Of a stretch of DNA of 64,000 nt, positions 47,263-60,600 are shown piece by piece. The translations under genes and the position numbers were made by a program. This stretch comes from Lutraria lutraria (taxonomy: Eukaryota > Mollusca > Bivalvia > Venerida > Mactridae): positions 1,324,368 to 1,388,367 of the forward strand of contig OZ026850.1 in NCBI GenBank assembly GCA_964023205.1, written 5' to 3'. The number at the start of each line of letters is the position of its first letter. Position 1 is the first letter of the stretch. Below the pieces are notes generated by a model. That model was given only the letters and a program-made list of their open reading frames with translations. It ran no database searches and was not told the DNA's origin.

Positions 47263-48720
47263 CTTACAGTTTGTCCTAATTTCTCGACCAATGAAATGTC
47301 CGCATTTCATTTGAAATTTGAAAAATATATCGCATAAAAAGTGCCGAAACCCTGATATGGAGAAAATAAGTGCTACGTGACCAAACGCTGAATAGGGCGG
47401 TGCAAATTGCACGGTTAAGGGTGACGTAATAAATAGTAGAGGAAAAAATTCTCAAAAGAGGCCTAGTTAACGAATAACGTGGACCCAAAAAGTAACAAGG
47501 CGTGTCATATATCAAAATGTTCGGGAGGGTTTGAAGTTTTACCAAAGCCCGGCAGGCATTTGAAATTCTGGCGGCGAGCCAAGAAATCCAAGATGGCGTC
47601 CAAGATGGCCGCCATTTCAGTTATATAGAGAGAAAAAATGAAAATATCCCGTAAAATAATTTCATGAGAGGGTACACTTTAAATTATAGGCAAATAAGAT
47701 AAACATATGTTGTACTCATTTTATCATGCATTGCATGGTTTTTTGAAGGTCAAACCCAAGGTCACTGACCGGGTCAAAAGGTCAAATTCACGAAAAAATA
47801 ACCATATCACCACCAATTGTTTTCTATTATGCTAAGAAATGATATTATAGATAACAATTATTCATGTTATAATGAAGCATTGTTATTGTCTTATATCATA
47901 ACAAAACATTATCATTCTTTTGTTACCATAGGAACAATCAAAATGGCTTCCAAGATGGCCGCCATTTCAGAATTATATAGAGAGAAAAATAAAAATGTCC
48001 TGGTAAAAGGTTACATGAGAGGGTACACATAAAACTACAAACAAATAATATCAACATAAGATGTCCTCATTTCATCATGCATTTTAGGACTTCCAGAAGG
48101 TCAATCTCAAGGTCACAGACCAGGTCAAAAGGTCAAATTCACTAAAAAATAACCATATCACCACCAATTGTTTTCTATTATGCTAAGAAATGATATAATA
48201 GATAACAATTATTCATGGTATAATGAAGCATCGTTATTGTCTTATATCAAAACAAAATGATATCATTCCTTTGTTACCATAGGAACAATCAAAATGGCTT
48301 CCAAGATGGCCGCCATTTCAGAATTATATAGAGAAAAAATAAAAAATATCCTGTAAAATAGTTACACGAGAGGGTACACATGAAACTATAGACAAATAAT
48401 ATCAACATAAGTTGCCCTTATTCTTCATGCATTTTAGGACTTTCAGAAGGTCAAACTCAAGGTCACTGACTAGGCCAAAAGGTCAAATTTAGCTAAAGAT
48501 CACCTTATCACCGCTAATTTGGTTCTGAAATGATAACCAGTTACATAATGGACAATAATTATTCATTTTAAAACTAATCATGGTTGTTGTCTTTCACCAT
48601 AATGAAATAATATTCATTTGTTACCATAGAAACCATTAAGATGGCTTCCAAGATGATCGTCTTTTGTAAATTAATTACTAACATTTTGCTTTTAGTACAT
48701 GAACTGTTTTCGACTTTGAA

Positions 48721-50599
48721 AATTATTCACAATCAGTAGAGAATACAAGTTGAATTAATGGTATACATTTAACTGGACATTTTACGAATGGCCATATTGA
48801 CCAACCTACTGTCATATACAAGGTCATATGTTTTTAATCCAGGACCTGAGACCTTTTTCAAATTACAAGGAAATTTCTCATTTAGTGATTGCATTACCAT
48901 TACACTACTAAGACAGATGTGTTACTGTATGTTTTAATGTCGGAACGTCGTGCTTTGGAATTGTTGCCATGAAAACGCATACGATAGATAGCAGTTATGT
49001 AAGTTTTAATTTGTATTATTCTGTATCAGTTCAGAGTGCAGCTGGAACCTTTCAGCAGTGATCTCTTATCAGAAACCCTCTGAGAGACCACAAACATACT
49101 TCAATTCTCCACCTACATCATCAACGTTCCTGAGCCAGAAACTGCTTAATTCATTCAGTTGGAGGAACTGATGGCACAATATGGTCTGTCTGCATTTATT
49201 CTGGTTGACCGATTTGAAAGCAGTGGTGCTGCCCATGGAAAGGTTTTTCAAACTCACATAAGTTGAGACATACTACATTAGTCTGCAGAGGTCGTGTTCT
49301 TTTCAGTAATAATGTCAGCCCCCAATAATTTCAACAAATTGTACACTACTTTGTAAAGAGTCACGGGACTAATTCATGAATCAGTGTTCTTCTATATGTG
49401 CGGACAAGGCAGACTGAGCTTGAAGTGTTTTCTTATCGAAAGGGACGTCTATTTTTTAAAAGCAGGTTTGCATGGATTTGTTTTTTGTATGGTGAGGCAG
49501 GTCTGAGGGAATAGCTGTCGGAATCCGAGATACGTAATTGTTAATTAATAATATTAATCTCAATAAAATACCAGCTGGCAAAGATTTTGATAGAGGAATT
49601 TCTGTGTTTTGTTTTGGTAGTTAATGAGACACCAAACAGCCTCCTTTCACAATATATAAAACATATTTTAATGAAATAATGCAACATTTACTGAAAATAT
49701 TGTTCATTACCATCTCAAAGCTGAGACATGCCTGATGTATTGTTGGAGACATCTGTTGAACAATTGCTGGACAAACTTCGGACAAAAGGCTGGGAACTCT
49801 CTCCTTAATTTCAGTTTTGGGATCACTATCTCATGAACACTTCTAAGCCATTCAAGCTCTTCCTGAATTCTTCCCGTCATGCAGAGTGGGAGGTTAATAA
49901 GTTTTCATATTTGATAAAACATATATTTATGACTTTTTCTTTTCAATTCGATGAAGGAAATCAAAGGATCATGTCGTATGAAAATCATATGGGTCATTTT
50001 TAGATTAAGTTGAGATTCTTTCTTCAAAGTTTGATGTTATGTTAAAAGATACTGATTTTGTATAGACACAATTACGAGTTCTGTCCTTAAGGTCGGATTC
50101 ATAATATGTGATGGTATGACACTGGTGTTGTCATATCCATTATTGTATACAGCAATATGTCCCAAACATTTTTGAACTTTTATTTAAAAGTAGATCTATC
50201 TGTAAATGTTGTTTCGACAGCTTCATTGAGCTCAGTGCTAGATTTAATAATTAAAGGAGGTTGGGATCAATCAGATTCAGTTTAAAAGCCTTTGGTTACC
50301 TTCAAAGATGAGAGTTCTAGTATTAGATCTGAAACAGGCGCTGTGTAACTTGTAAACTTTAGGAAGGAACTCAAAATGTTTACATGCAGTGTCTTGTCCA
50401 GAATTCTGTAGAAATTATGCAAGGTAACCAGACATTTGTTGCAGTGGTGTTTGGGTGATACATTGCAGTTTTTTAGATGTGTCTGTTACCTTCCATAATT
50501 ATTTACAAATCAAGAACAAGTTGAGACTAAAATGTTGCTTCATGCAAAGTTTGTTTCAGATAAATGTATACAGTTAAATGTCTACAGTCCCATTTATTA
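48721..50599. other. Interior of the inverted-repeat element, degraded sequence
   Basis: No intact frame was found. Parts may be upstream remnants of the decayed LINE at 50600-51480, but every frame is interrupted and I could not assign motifs with confidence. Confidence 0.35.
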
Positions 50600-51480
50600 G
50601 GTTTCATTTATTAGCCACTACATCACCTTAAAAGAACTGCCAGAAGGCTTTTAACCTCCTGAAAGTAGTCGCTCATGATTTGGGAGTTATTATAGATTTC
50701 TTATTTGTTTGAAACTGGACTGCGAAACCATTGTACATGGATCAGCTAAAAAAGTCATAATCTGGAAACCCATGATTCAATATAATTATAATCTTTGTTT
50801 AGGATTAGTCCTTGGAGCCTTTAAAACCTCTGCCGGTAAAAAGCCTCTCTGTTGCGAAAAATAAACCTTCCGTTTATCTTAGCAGACAAAAACTTGTGAT
50901 TCCACCACTTGATATACATGTATGTATGTATGTCTCAATTCGTTCTGGATCTCCATGTGAATATGGGATACTTCGCAGAGTATAGTTCCATATATATCGC
51001 CCTGGACTCTTAAATTGGCAGAGTTTTGCTTCGACCTCACTTGTGAAAAATGTCAGGAACAGACAGTGGCCCTTTCCAAACCAAATACAAATCAATGAAC
51101 TTGAACAAATTTATTGTACACATCAACCAATTTCTACTGATGACTGTAGAGATTGTGATACTGTTGCAGGTGCAGTAGTATCTAGGCATAAAATGCCGTC
51201 TTCCAGACTAGTCCTCTTTTTTCAGCTAGGATGAAGACCATTGATCTTGTCCTCGATCTCACTGAAGAATCAACCAGTAATCATTTCATCATGTTCTCAG
51301 ACTTATTATCTACCTTACAATCCCAATGTGTACATGTAATAGGAACTAGAAAAGTGCTCCTGTATCTTCGAGCAAATCTCTAGCCAAAATATGTATTTTA
51401 CCGGCTCCCTGGTCACATGGAAAAACATAATGATGGGGCTGATGCAAGTTCTAAATCAGCCATATACACTGATTTTAAAT
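50600..51480 (+). pseudogene. Decayed Jockey-like LINE ORF2 end with RNase H remnants
   Basis: In shifting frames interrupted by stops, the plus strand reads AFNLLKVVAHDLG (about 50645-50685), LVLGAFKTSAGKKPLCCEK (about 50803-50860), FIMFSDLLSTLQSQ (about 51283-51325) and LPGHMEKHNDGADASSKSA (about 51403-51460). These match, in order, the post-RT region and the RNase H domain (SDSLSTLQS, GHxxxxGNExADxxAKSA) of Jockey-type non-LTR retrotransposons. Many stops and frameshifts make it a dead copy, older than the LINE at 22242-23793 and of a different clade. Confidence 0.65.
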
Positions 51481-53360
51481 CTTCTATCTATTTTTAACCT
51501 TATCTGATCTTCCCGACAGAACCTTTGGGATGCCAGCATTGATAAGAAACTTCATTTTGTCAAACCAACTCGCGACCGATGACAGCCCACTTATAGGTCC
51601 ATTTGTTGGGAACAAGTGATGATATCTAGAATAAAATGTATATTTGGTCATTCTTGTTAAACCCATTCTTACTTCCAATCATGAAATGCCTGAATGTGTA
51701 CTCATGAACATCAGTTTTACCCATCATTATAAGATAAATATTTCTTATCCATTATGTAACTGGTTATCATAACAGACATAAATAAGCGGTGATAATGTGA
51801 CCTTTAGCTGAATTTGACCTTGAGGTTGACCTTCTGGAAGTCCTAAAATGCATGATGAAATGAGGACATCTTATGTTGATATTATTTGTTTGTAGCTTTA
51901 TGTGTACCCTCTCATGTAACTATTTACCAGGACATTTTTATTTTTTCTCTATTTAATTCTGAAATGGCGGCCATCTTGGAAACCATTTTGATTGCTCCAA
52001 TGGTAACAAAGGAATGATAATATTTTGTTATGATATAAGACAATAATAATGCTTCATTTTAACATGAATAATTGTTATCTATTATATCATTTGTTAGAAT
52101 AATAGAAAACAACTGCTGGTGATATGGTTATAGTTTTTGTTGTAAATTTGACCTTTTGACCTGGTCTGTGACCTTGAGGTTGACCTTCTGGAAGTCCTTA
52201 AATGCATGATGAAATGAGAACATCTAATGTTGATATTATTTGTTTGTAGTTTTATATGTACCCTCTAATGTAACTATTTACCAGGACATTTTTATTTTTC
52301 TCTCTATATAATTCTAAAATGGCGGCCATCTTGGAAGCCATTTTGATTGTTCCTATGGTAACAAAAGAATGATTATATTTTGTTATGATATAAGACAATA
52401 ACGATGCTTCATTATAACATAAATAATTGTTATCTATAATATCATTTCTTAGCATAATAGAAAACAATTGGTGGTTATATGGTTATTTTTTAGTGAATTT
52501 GACCTTTTGACCTGGTATGTGACCTTGAGATTGACCTTCTGGAAGTCCTAAAATGCATGATGAAATGAGGACATCTTATGTTGATATTATTTGTTTGTAG
52601 TTTTATGTGTACCCTCACATGTAACTTTTTACCAGGACATTTTTATTTTTCTCTATATATAAATCTGAAATGGCGGCCATCTTGGAAGCCATTTTAATTG
52701 CTCCTATGGTAACAAAGGAATGATAATATTTTGTTATGATATAAGACAATAACAATGCTTCATTACAACATGAATAATTGTTATCTTTAATATCATTTCT
52801 TGGCATAATAGAAAACAATTGGTGGTGATATTGTTATTTTTTCGTGAATTTGACCTTTTGACCCGGTCTGTGACCTTGGGTTTGACCTTCAAAAAACCAT
52901 GCAATGCATGATAAAATGAGTACAACACATGTTTATCTTATTTGCCTATAATTTAAAGTGTACCCTCTTATGAAATTATTTTACGGGATATTTTCATTTT
53001 TTCTCTCTATATAACTGAAATGGCGGCCATCTTGGACGCCATCTTGGATTTCTTGGCTCGCCGCCAGAATTTCAAATGCCTGCCGGGCTTTGGTAAAACT
53101 TCAAACCCTCCCGAACATTTTGATATATGACACGCCTTGTTACTTTTTTGGGCCATGTTGATCTTCCAAATTGGCTAATATTTCCTCTACTAAAAACTGA
53201 TGCAACTTGCACCGCCTTATTCTGCGCTTGGTCACGTAGCACACAAATTCGACTTATTTTCTCCATATCAGGGTTTTGGCAAATTTTATGCGATATATTT
53301 TTCAAATTTCAAATGAAATGCGGACATTTCATTGGACGAGAAATTAGGACAAACTGTAAG

Positions 53361-54298
53361 TACATTCATTTTATATCGAATTACAAGGTTAGCTAATTGA
53401 AGCGAAATGAACCCGAGTTAAACACGAACTGTATCATGAATCATGCTCAAACATTAGAAATGTTACATATGTCATGTTTTTTTATTAATTCTGTTCTGAA
53501 TTAGAAATGCATCTGTTACAAGTACATATGTACGTATGTATAACTCAATCGAGTTTAAGAGCCGTGTGCTGTACTGTGCACTCACCGTGACTTCTGATTA
53601 GGACCACAATACCTTTGATTTTATGACGTCTCTTTTCGTTTCAAAGAAAGACATATTTATGTTATAATACTATTAACTGAGATAAATGGGAAATTTTAGG
53701 CTTAATGATCCCGATTTCTATTGATTACATTGCAGATACGTCATATTTTGGTCACCGGCTTTGTAGTTTTACTGATAGGTTAAGCTGAAATCCAGGTCGG
53801 TTCTGATTTTCAGAACGTTCGGTGTTCTAGGTATGTTCATGTTGTTTTTGCAGTCTACTTGCGGTAGATATCTTTACTTGATGATGATGATGGTGGTAGG
53901 CCTGGAAGCCGGAAGCCTGGTGTGAGTGGAATTATTTTTATTAGCCGAAGTGGTGCCTCCGTTTCTATTTCTTCGACCCACCTTACCGGGACACCAAGGT
54001 TCACTGCAAACAGTCCTAAAACATTGTACGAATAATTAGCTTGTTTTGTTTCTTTACATTGGGTGATATGGCACCGTTTGCAGATAATGTTACATTTAGA
54101 AATGGCATACAGTTCACATTTCATGTGCTCTTAAAATACTTAACATTACATACCTATCCATATCATTCCCAATAACTTGTCTGTTTTCCAACATGACGTA
54201 TTAATTTGGGCCCGTATTCATAAGGGTAAAAAATAGTCCTTATGGTTCAGGGTTTACCTTCGATTTCTATTATTTTCCCTTAGATATGAGGACATTTT
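53361..54298. repeat. Upstream segment B, copy 2
   Basis: Partner of 6690-7640, resuming at GTACATTCATTTTATATCGA. The counterpart of the possible Cys-rich frame lies at 53855-54124 on the minus strand with a different C-terminal end. Confidence 0.85.
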
Positions 54299-57200
54299 TT
54301 AGGCGCTATTCATGAAGTCGCTTAAATTTCCCGATATTCTCATTAAATATTAAGGTACACATATAAGGAAAAGGGTTAAGAGAAAAATAAAATGGCCGAA
54401 TCGTAGACACTTTTAACCGTTATTTTTACAAGTTGTCAAGACGAAGAATTCACTCGCGTTTATCACAGTATTGCAAGGATAAATATATTTGATGTATATT
54501 GATATGATAAATCATGTTATATAAATCATATCCATTTTTGCATAGTCCCGGATTTTTTCAGTGCATGTACAGAATTTAACGCATGCGTTATATACGTTCG
54601 TTGTATGCTTGTTCGTAATTGTCGAATCTTATCTTTTTCTAGACGAATTTTAGTCATGGGTACAAGTTTATTCTAGTTGTTTGTGGGTATTTCTGGTATA
54701 GTGTCTAGTACTAGTTTGGGTAATTTGAAGTTCAATGTGGTTGAATCATAGCAGATTATTGTGAATTTGTTAACATTTACGGCTTATTCTATTTGATTGA
54801 TGTAGGGTATGATATTACCATGTGCTTGTGAACTATATACATGAATTTATTCATTTGTCAAATACTCATGATTGTCAATATGTGTGTATTACTCATATCA
54901 TGTAAATATGTTATACTCTCCATAATGGAGGATTGAATAAAATATGCAGTCAATATCCTTTATGAAAAAAGCAACTTCATACAAGAAACAACCAATATGC
55001 TTCTTGTAATTCGTCTACCTATAACGTTTTGTTATAGTTTTTCTTGTTCAGAATCAATACTTTTGTCTTTTTGGTGATGTTATATCATGGTTTTACTGTA
55101 TAAACGTCATTACAGTCATAGGTCAAGTCATTTTAAAGGATGATGTACAGAGTCTTTATATTCTGTCTCGACATAGATTTGTTTGAGTTTAGCCAATGTA
55201 ATTGAGATTTGACCATATGATGAAAGTTCATGAAGTTTAGTTCCACTTTAGGACATTTGTCAACACACACTGTTTACATGTAGATGGTGTTACTTTGTAT
55301 GTAAGGAATTGGTTAATATCAATGAAAATAAATGGTATCCGTACAAGTTTTGGTTTAGCGTCAATTTTAAGTAAAATAAGATCACTATATTTTAACCGGA
55401 TTAACTGCACATCATTTTTAAACTGGGCGATCTTTAGCTACATGAACGCTTTTGCAAATAAACTATAATAAACATGCAGACCGAAACTACTAACAAATAC
55501 CTGAAACAGAATATTTCAAGGCTGAAAATTATGAACTTGCTAAGAGCTACAATTACAATGTCGAAACGCGAGTTCTAATTGTATACACATTTAAGCACAC
55601 TAAAATTTCCTTTCAGTCCTACAGGATATCGCATGACAAATAGAATTCTTTGTTAAATAGCAGCTGTTTACGTGTAATTTGAGACTCCACAATGAATAGA
55701 ATGTTTTTATAAAAAGTCGAGGTAAAGAAAATATTGATGAGCAAATTCTAAAGGTTATTCATCTGGAATGTTGAGTTCAAATTGATTTTATCTTGTTGCT
55801 ATACTGGATTAGGAAGAAAATGATTTCTTAATTTGTATAACCGCGTTCGTGGAACTATCTACATGTTGTGTTCATTCACCCGGTAACAATGTGCATAAAA
55901 CACATGGAGAAGTAAAGATAATTTGGAATAACGCAATGTATTGTTACACTTTGCCAATGTACCAGATGCACATCAAGCGAAATTTACATCAGTATAGTTG
56001 ATACGTGTTGAGTTGGTTACAACGTGTTCCTGCAAGGTCCCCCTATGTCAGCAGTTACTATGTGTTCCTACTAGGTCCTCCTATGTCAGATGTTACAATG
56101 TTCCTGCTAGGTCCTCCTATGTCAGATGTTACAATGTTCCTGCTAGGTCCTCCTATGTCAGATGTTACAATGTGTTCCTGCTAGGTTCTCCTATGTCAGA
56201 TGTTACAATGTGTTCCTGCTAGGTCCTCCTATGTCAGATGTTACAATGTGTTCCTGCTAGGTCATCCTTTGTCAGATGTTACAATGTGTTCCTACCAGGT
56301 CCTCCTATGTCAGCTGTCTTATAAAGGAATGTCTTTATCTTGATATCATAAATATGCTCTGAAATGTATTTATAGAATACAAGTAATTACTTTTTTATTC
56401 ATGACAAAATCGTCCACCGTAAAAAATTGAGCATATCCAATTACGCTATGAGGAAAATTGACGTTCTGTCGTCTGCAATGTAAGTTCTATCTAAAAACAT
56501 ATCACCATATACTTTAGAGGTGACTTACAAGTGGTTTTAAGATGGTTGGTTATAATTGGAAGAACATCAATACAGCAGCTGAAAAATTATATGATGGCTG
56601 GTTGCCAGATTGTGTTAACGCCAAGTCAGGTACATATATTTCTAAAATAAAATATAACACCAGGTTTCCGGCATATGTTTAAACCACGCCCGATAAATTA
56701 GATTGTATGGGTACAAATTATACCACGGGTGGTTAACTCTCCTGCCACCGCAAAATGTATATTCAACCACTCTCAGTCACCACCATATCTCAGCCACCCC
56801 ATTCACCTCTTCGCCATCACATAAAAATGGTATTTCTTCAATTTCAGCACTGATCCTATCATAAAGTGACAAGAAATGACTTCTTTGTAGATGAAGTACT
56901 ACAAGTGATCTCAAATACATACCAAAAAGGGGATCTGGGCAAAAAATAACGAAAGTTTAACTTTAGAAAGAAATATCTACATTCTCGAGAACTTTTAACA
57001 GTTCCATATACGACAATTTTTTTATATTTTGTATCTAAATTTTATCCAATGATAGTCTCATCATATCTTCTGGTAACTACATGCCCCGATTTATAAAAGT
57101 TTTTATCAAAATAACATTAAAGGAAAATATTGAAAACTCATACCTTTTCTTTAACGTATCTTGCTTGGATAAAATCGCTTAAATAACGTAAAATGATATT

Positions 57201-57689
57201 TTAAGTTATTTACAAAGATAAAATATCATGCTTTAATACCAAGCAACAAAAATTCTAACCGAATGCTCAAAAATGGTGTTTTATTGCGATAAACACTGCA
57301 CCCCTTTATCGACTTTTCCTTATCAGCGTTAAACATCTCTAACGTATATAATTATGGTTCAGTTTTAAAATCTATCAATTGGCGAAACTTGATTTGACCT
57401 GACATCCAAGCCAGATACCCTAATTTTTACTGCTCCCCGCACACTCGGAAATTCGCTCCCCGTGTATGCGTGGTTTGTAAAAGTCGACTCCTCCTAATGT
57501 AAACATTTGTTAAACTCATTATTTGCGTACGGGAGCCAGTTGCATTAACACAGTCGGTAGAGTATAGTGCTTTTAGTGCAACTTATAATGTCCACATCCC
57601 AGGTCACGCACATCTGACAGAGATAGTTATCCACATTCCGTAAAGAATTTGACTTTCACCTCTGCAACGCGAAATTGGAACCATTGGCT
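54299..57689. repeat. Near-identical duplicated segment, copy 2
   Basis: Partner of 7641-11031 at a constant offset of 46,658 bp. It includes the 36-38-bp minisatellite at 56008-56316. No gene was seen. Confidence 0.9.
56008..56316. repeat. 36-38-bp minisatellite, copy 2
   Basis: Same eight units as 9350-9658, including the same 36/38-bp spacing pattern and the same single-base variants (TCATCCTTTGTCAG in the seventh unit). Confidence 0.95.
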
Positions 57690-60600
57690 TAAAATGTAGG
57701 ACAAATATTTAAGACCTGAAAATGTAGGACAAACACTCGATACCTGTAAAGGTAGGACTAACACTAAAGACATGTAAATGTAGGACAAACACTACAGATG
57801 TGTACATGTAGACAAACACAAACGACATGTAAATGTAGGACAAACACTAAAGATTTGTATATGTTGGACAAACACTAAAGACCTGTATATGCAGGACAAA
57901 CACTAAAGATGTGTAAATGTAGGACAAACACTAAAGACCTATATATGTAGGACAAACACTAAAGATGTGTAAATGTAGGACAAACACTAAAGATGTGTAA
58001 ATGTAGGACAAACACTAAAGACCTATATATGTAGGACAAACACTAAAGATGTGTAAATGTAGGACAAACACTAAAGACATGTAAATATAGGACAAACACT
58101 AAAGATGTGTAAATGTAGACAAACATTAAAGACATGTAAATGTAGGACAAACACTAAAGATTTGTATATGTTGGACAAACACTAAAGACCTGTATATGCA
58201 GGACAAACACTAAAGATGTGTAATTGTAGGACAAACACTAAATACCTATATATGTAAGACAAACACTAAAGACATTTATATGTAGGACAAACACTAAAGA
58301 CTTATATATGCAGGACAAACACTAAAGACATTTATATGTAGGACAAAAACTTAAGACATTTATATGTAGGACAAACACTAAAGACCTGTATATGTAGGAC
58401 AAACAATAAAGGCATGTTTATGTAGGACAAACACTAAGGACCTGTATATGTAGGACAAACACTAAACACCTGTATATGTAGGACAAACAATAAAGACCTG
58501 TATATGTAGGACAAACACTAAAGACCTGTATATGTAGGACTAACACTAAGGACCTGTATATGTAGGACAAACACTCGATACCTGTAAAGGTAGGACTAAC
58601 ACTAAAGACATGTAAATGTAGGACAAACACTACAGATGTGTACATGTAGACAAACACAAACGGCATGTAAATATAGGACAACACTAAAGATGTGTAAATG
58701 TAGGACAAACACTAAAGACATGTAAATATAGGACAAACACTAAAGATGTGTAAATGTAGACAAACATTAAAGACATGTAAATTTAGGACAAACACTAAAG
58801 ATTTGTATATGTTGGACAAACACTAAAGACCTGTATATGCAGGACAAACACTAAAGATGTGTAAATGTAGGACAAACACTAAAGACCTATATATGTAGGA
58901 CAAACACTAAAGATGTGTAAATGTAGGACAAACACTAAAGATGTGTAAATGTAGGACAAACACTAAAGACCTATATATGTAGGACAAACACTAAAGATGT
59001 GTAAATGTAGGACAAACACTAAAGACATGTAAATATAGGACAAACACTAAAGATGTGTAAATGTAGACAAACATTAAAGACATGTAAATGTAGGACAAAC
59101 ACTAAAGATTTGTATATGTTGGACAAACACAAAAGACCTGTATATGCAGGACAAACACTAAAGATGTGTAATTGTAGGACAAACACTAAATACCTATATA
59201 TGTAGGACAAACACTAAAGACATTTATATGTAGGACAAACACTAAAGACTTATATATGCAGGACAAACACTAAAGACATTTATATGTAGGACAAAAACTT
59301 AAAACATTTATATGTAGGACAAACACTAAAGACCTGTATATGTAGGACAAACAATAAAGGCATGTTTATGTAGGACAAACACTAAGGACCTGTATATGTA
59401 GGACAAACACTAAACACCTGTATATGTAGGACAAACAATAAAGACCTGTATATGTAGGACAAACACTAAAGACCTGTATATGTAGGACTAACACTAAGGA
59501 CCTGTATATGTAGGACAAACACTAAAGACCTGTATGTGTAGGACAGGCACTAAAGACCTGTATATGTAGGACAAACACTAGAGACCTGTATATGTAGGAC
59601 AAACACTAAAGACCTGTATATGTAGGACAAACACTAAAGACCTGTACATGTAGGACAAACACTAAAGACCTGTATATGTAGGACAAACACTAAAGACCTG
59701 TATATGTAGGACAAACACTAAAGACCTGTATATGTAGGACAAACACTAAAAACCGGTGTATGTAGGACAAACACTATAGACCTGTATATGTAGGACAAAC
59801 ACTAAAGACCTGTATATGTAGGACAAACACTAAAAACCGGTATATGTAGGACAAACACTAAATACTTGGATATGTAGGACAAACAATAAATACTTGGATA
59901 TGTAGGACAAACACTAAATATATGTAAATGTAGGACAAACACTAAAGACCTGTATATGTAGGACAAATACTAAAAACCTGTATATGTAGGACAAACACTA
60001 ATGACCTGTATATGTAGGACAAACACTAAAGATGTGTAAATGTAGGACAAACACTAAAGACCTGTATATGTAGGACAAACACTAGATACCTGTATATGTA
60101 GGACAAACACTAAAGACCTGTATATGTAGGACAAACACAAGATACCTGTATATGTAGGACAAACACTAAAGACCTGTATATGTAGGACAAACACTAGATA
60201 CCTGTATATGTAGGACAAACACTAAAGACCTGTATATGTAGGACAAACACTAGATACCTGTATATGTAGGACAAACACTAGATACCTGTATATGTAGCAC
60301 AAACACTAAAGACCTGTATATGTAGGACAAACACTAGATACCTTTATATGTAGGACAAACACTAAAGACATGTATATGTAGGACAAACACTAGATACCTG
60401 TATATGAAGGACAAACACTAGATACCTGTATATGTAGATCAAACACTAAAGTCCTGTATATGTAGGACAAACACTAGATACCTGTATATGTAGGACAAAC
60501 ACTAAAGACCTGTATATGTAGGACAAACAATAGATACCTGTATATGTAGGACAAACACTAGATACCTGTATATGTAGGACAAACACTAGATACATTTATA

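Larger units (their letters stand above)
47264..53359. mobile_element. 6.1-kb element with about 1.5-kb inverted arms
   Basis: The left end TTACAGTTTGTCCTAATTTC and the right end are inverted copies, and the inversion continues through arms at about 47264-48720 and 51720-53359. Each arm contains four tandem units of about 350 bp (CCAAGATGGC cores near 47601, 47951, 48302 and 48649; inverted GGCGGCCATC cores near 53022, 52671, 52321 and 51965). The arms also diverge locally near their outer 100-250 bp. Comparison with copy 1 (GTTGC-ATATTTTAT-GTACATT) gives an approximate empty site: nine bases there are replaced by the element, and no target duplication is evident. No transposase was found; the centre holds LINE debris. 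Confidence 0.85.

Noticed and set aside
47089..47545. Open frames at the left edge of the 6.1-kb element
   Set aside because: They cross the insertion junction and match only the paralogous copy at 6461-6682; no domain.
52252..52928. MFSIMLRNDIIDNN-type peptides repeated in the inverted arms
   Set aside because: The frame recurs because the 350-bp unit is repeated (also at 47817-48032 in the other arm); units carry stops at varying places and show no protein-like constraint.
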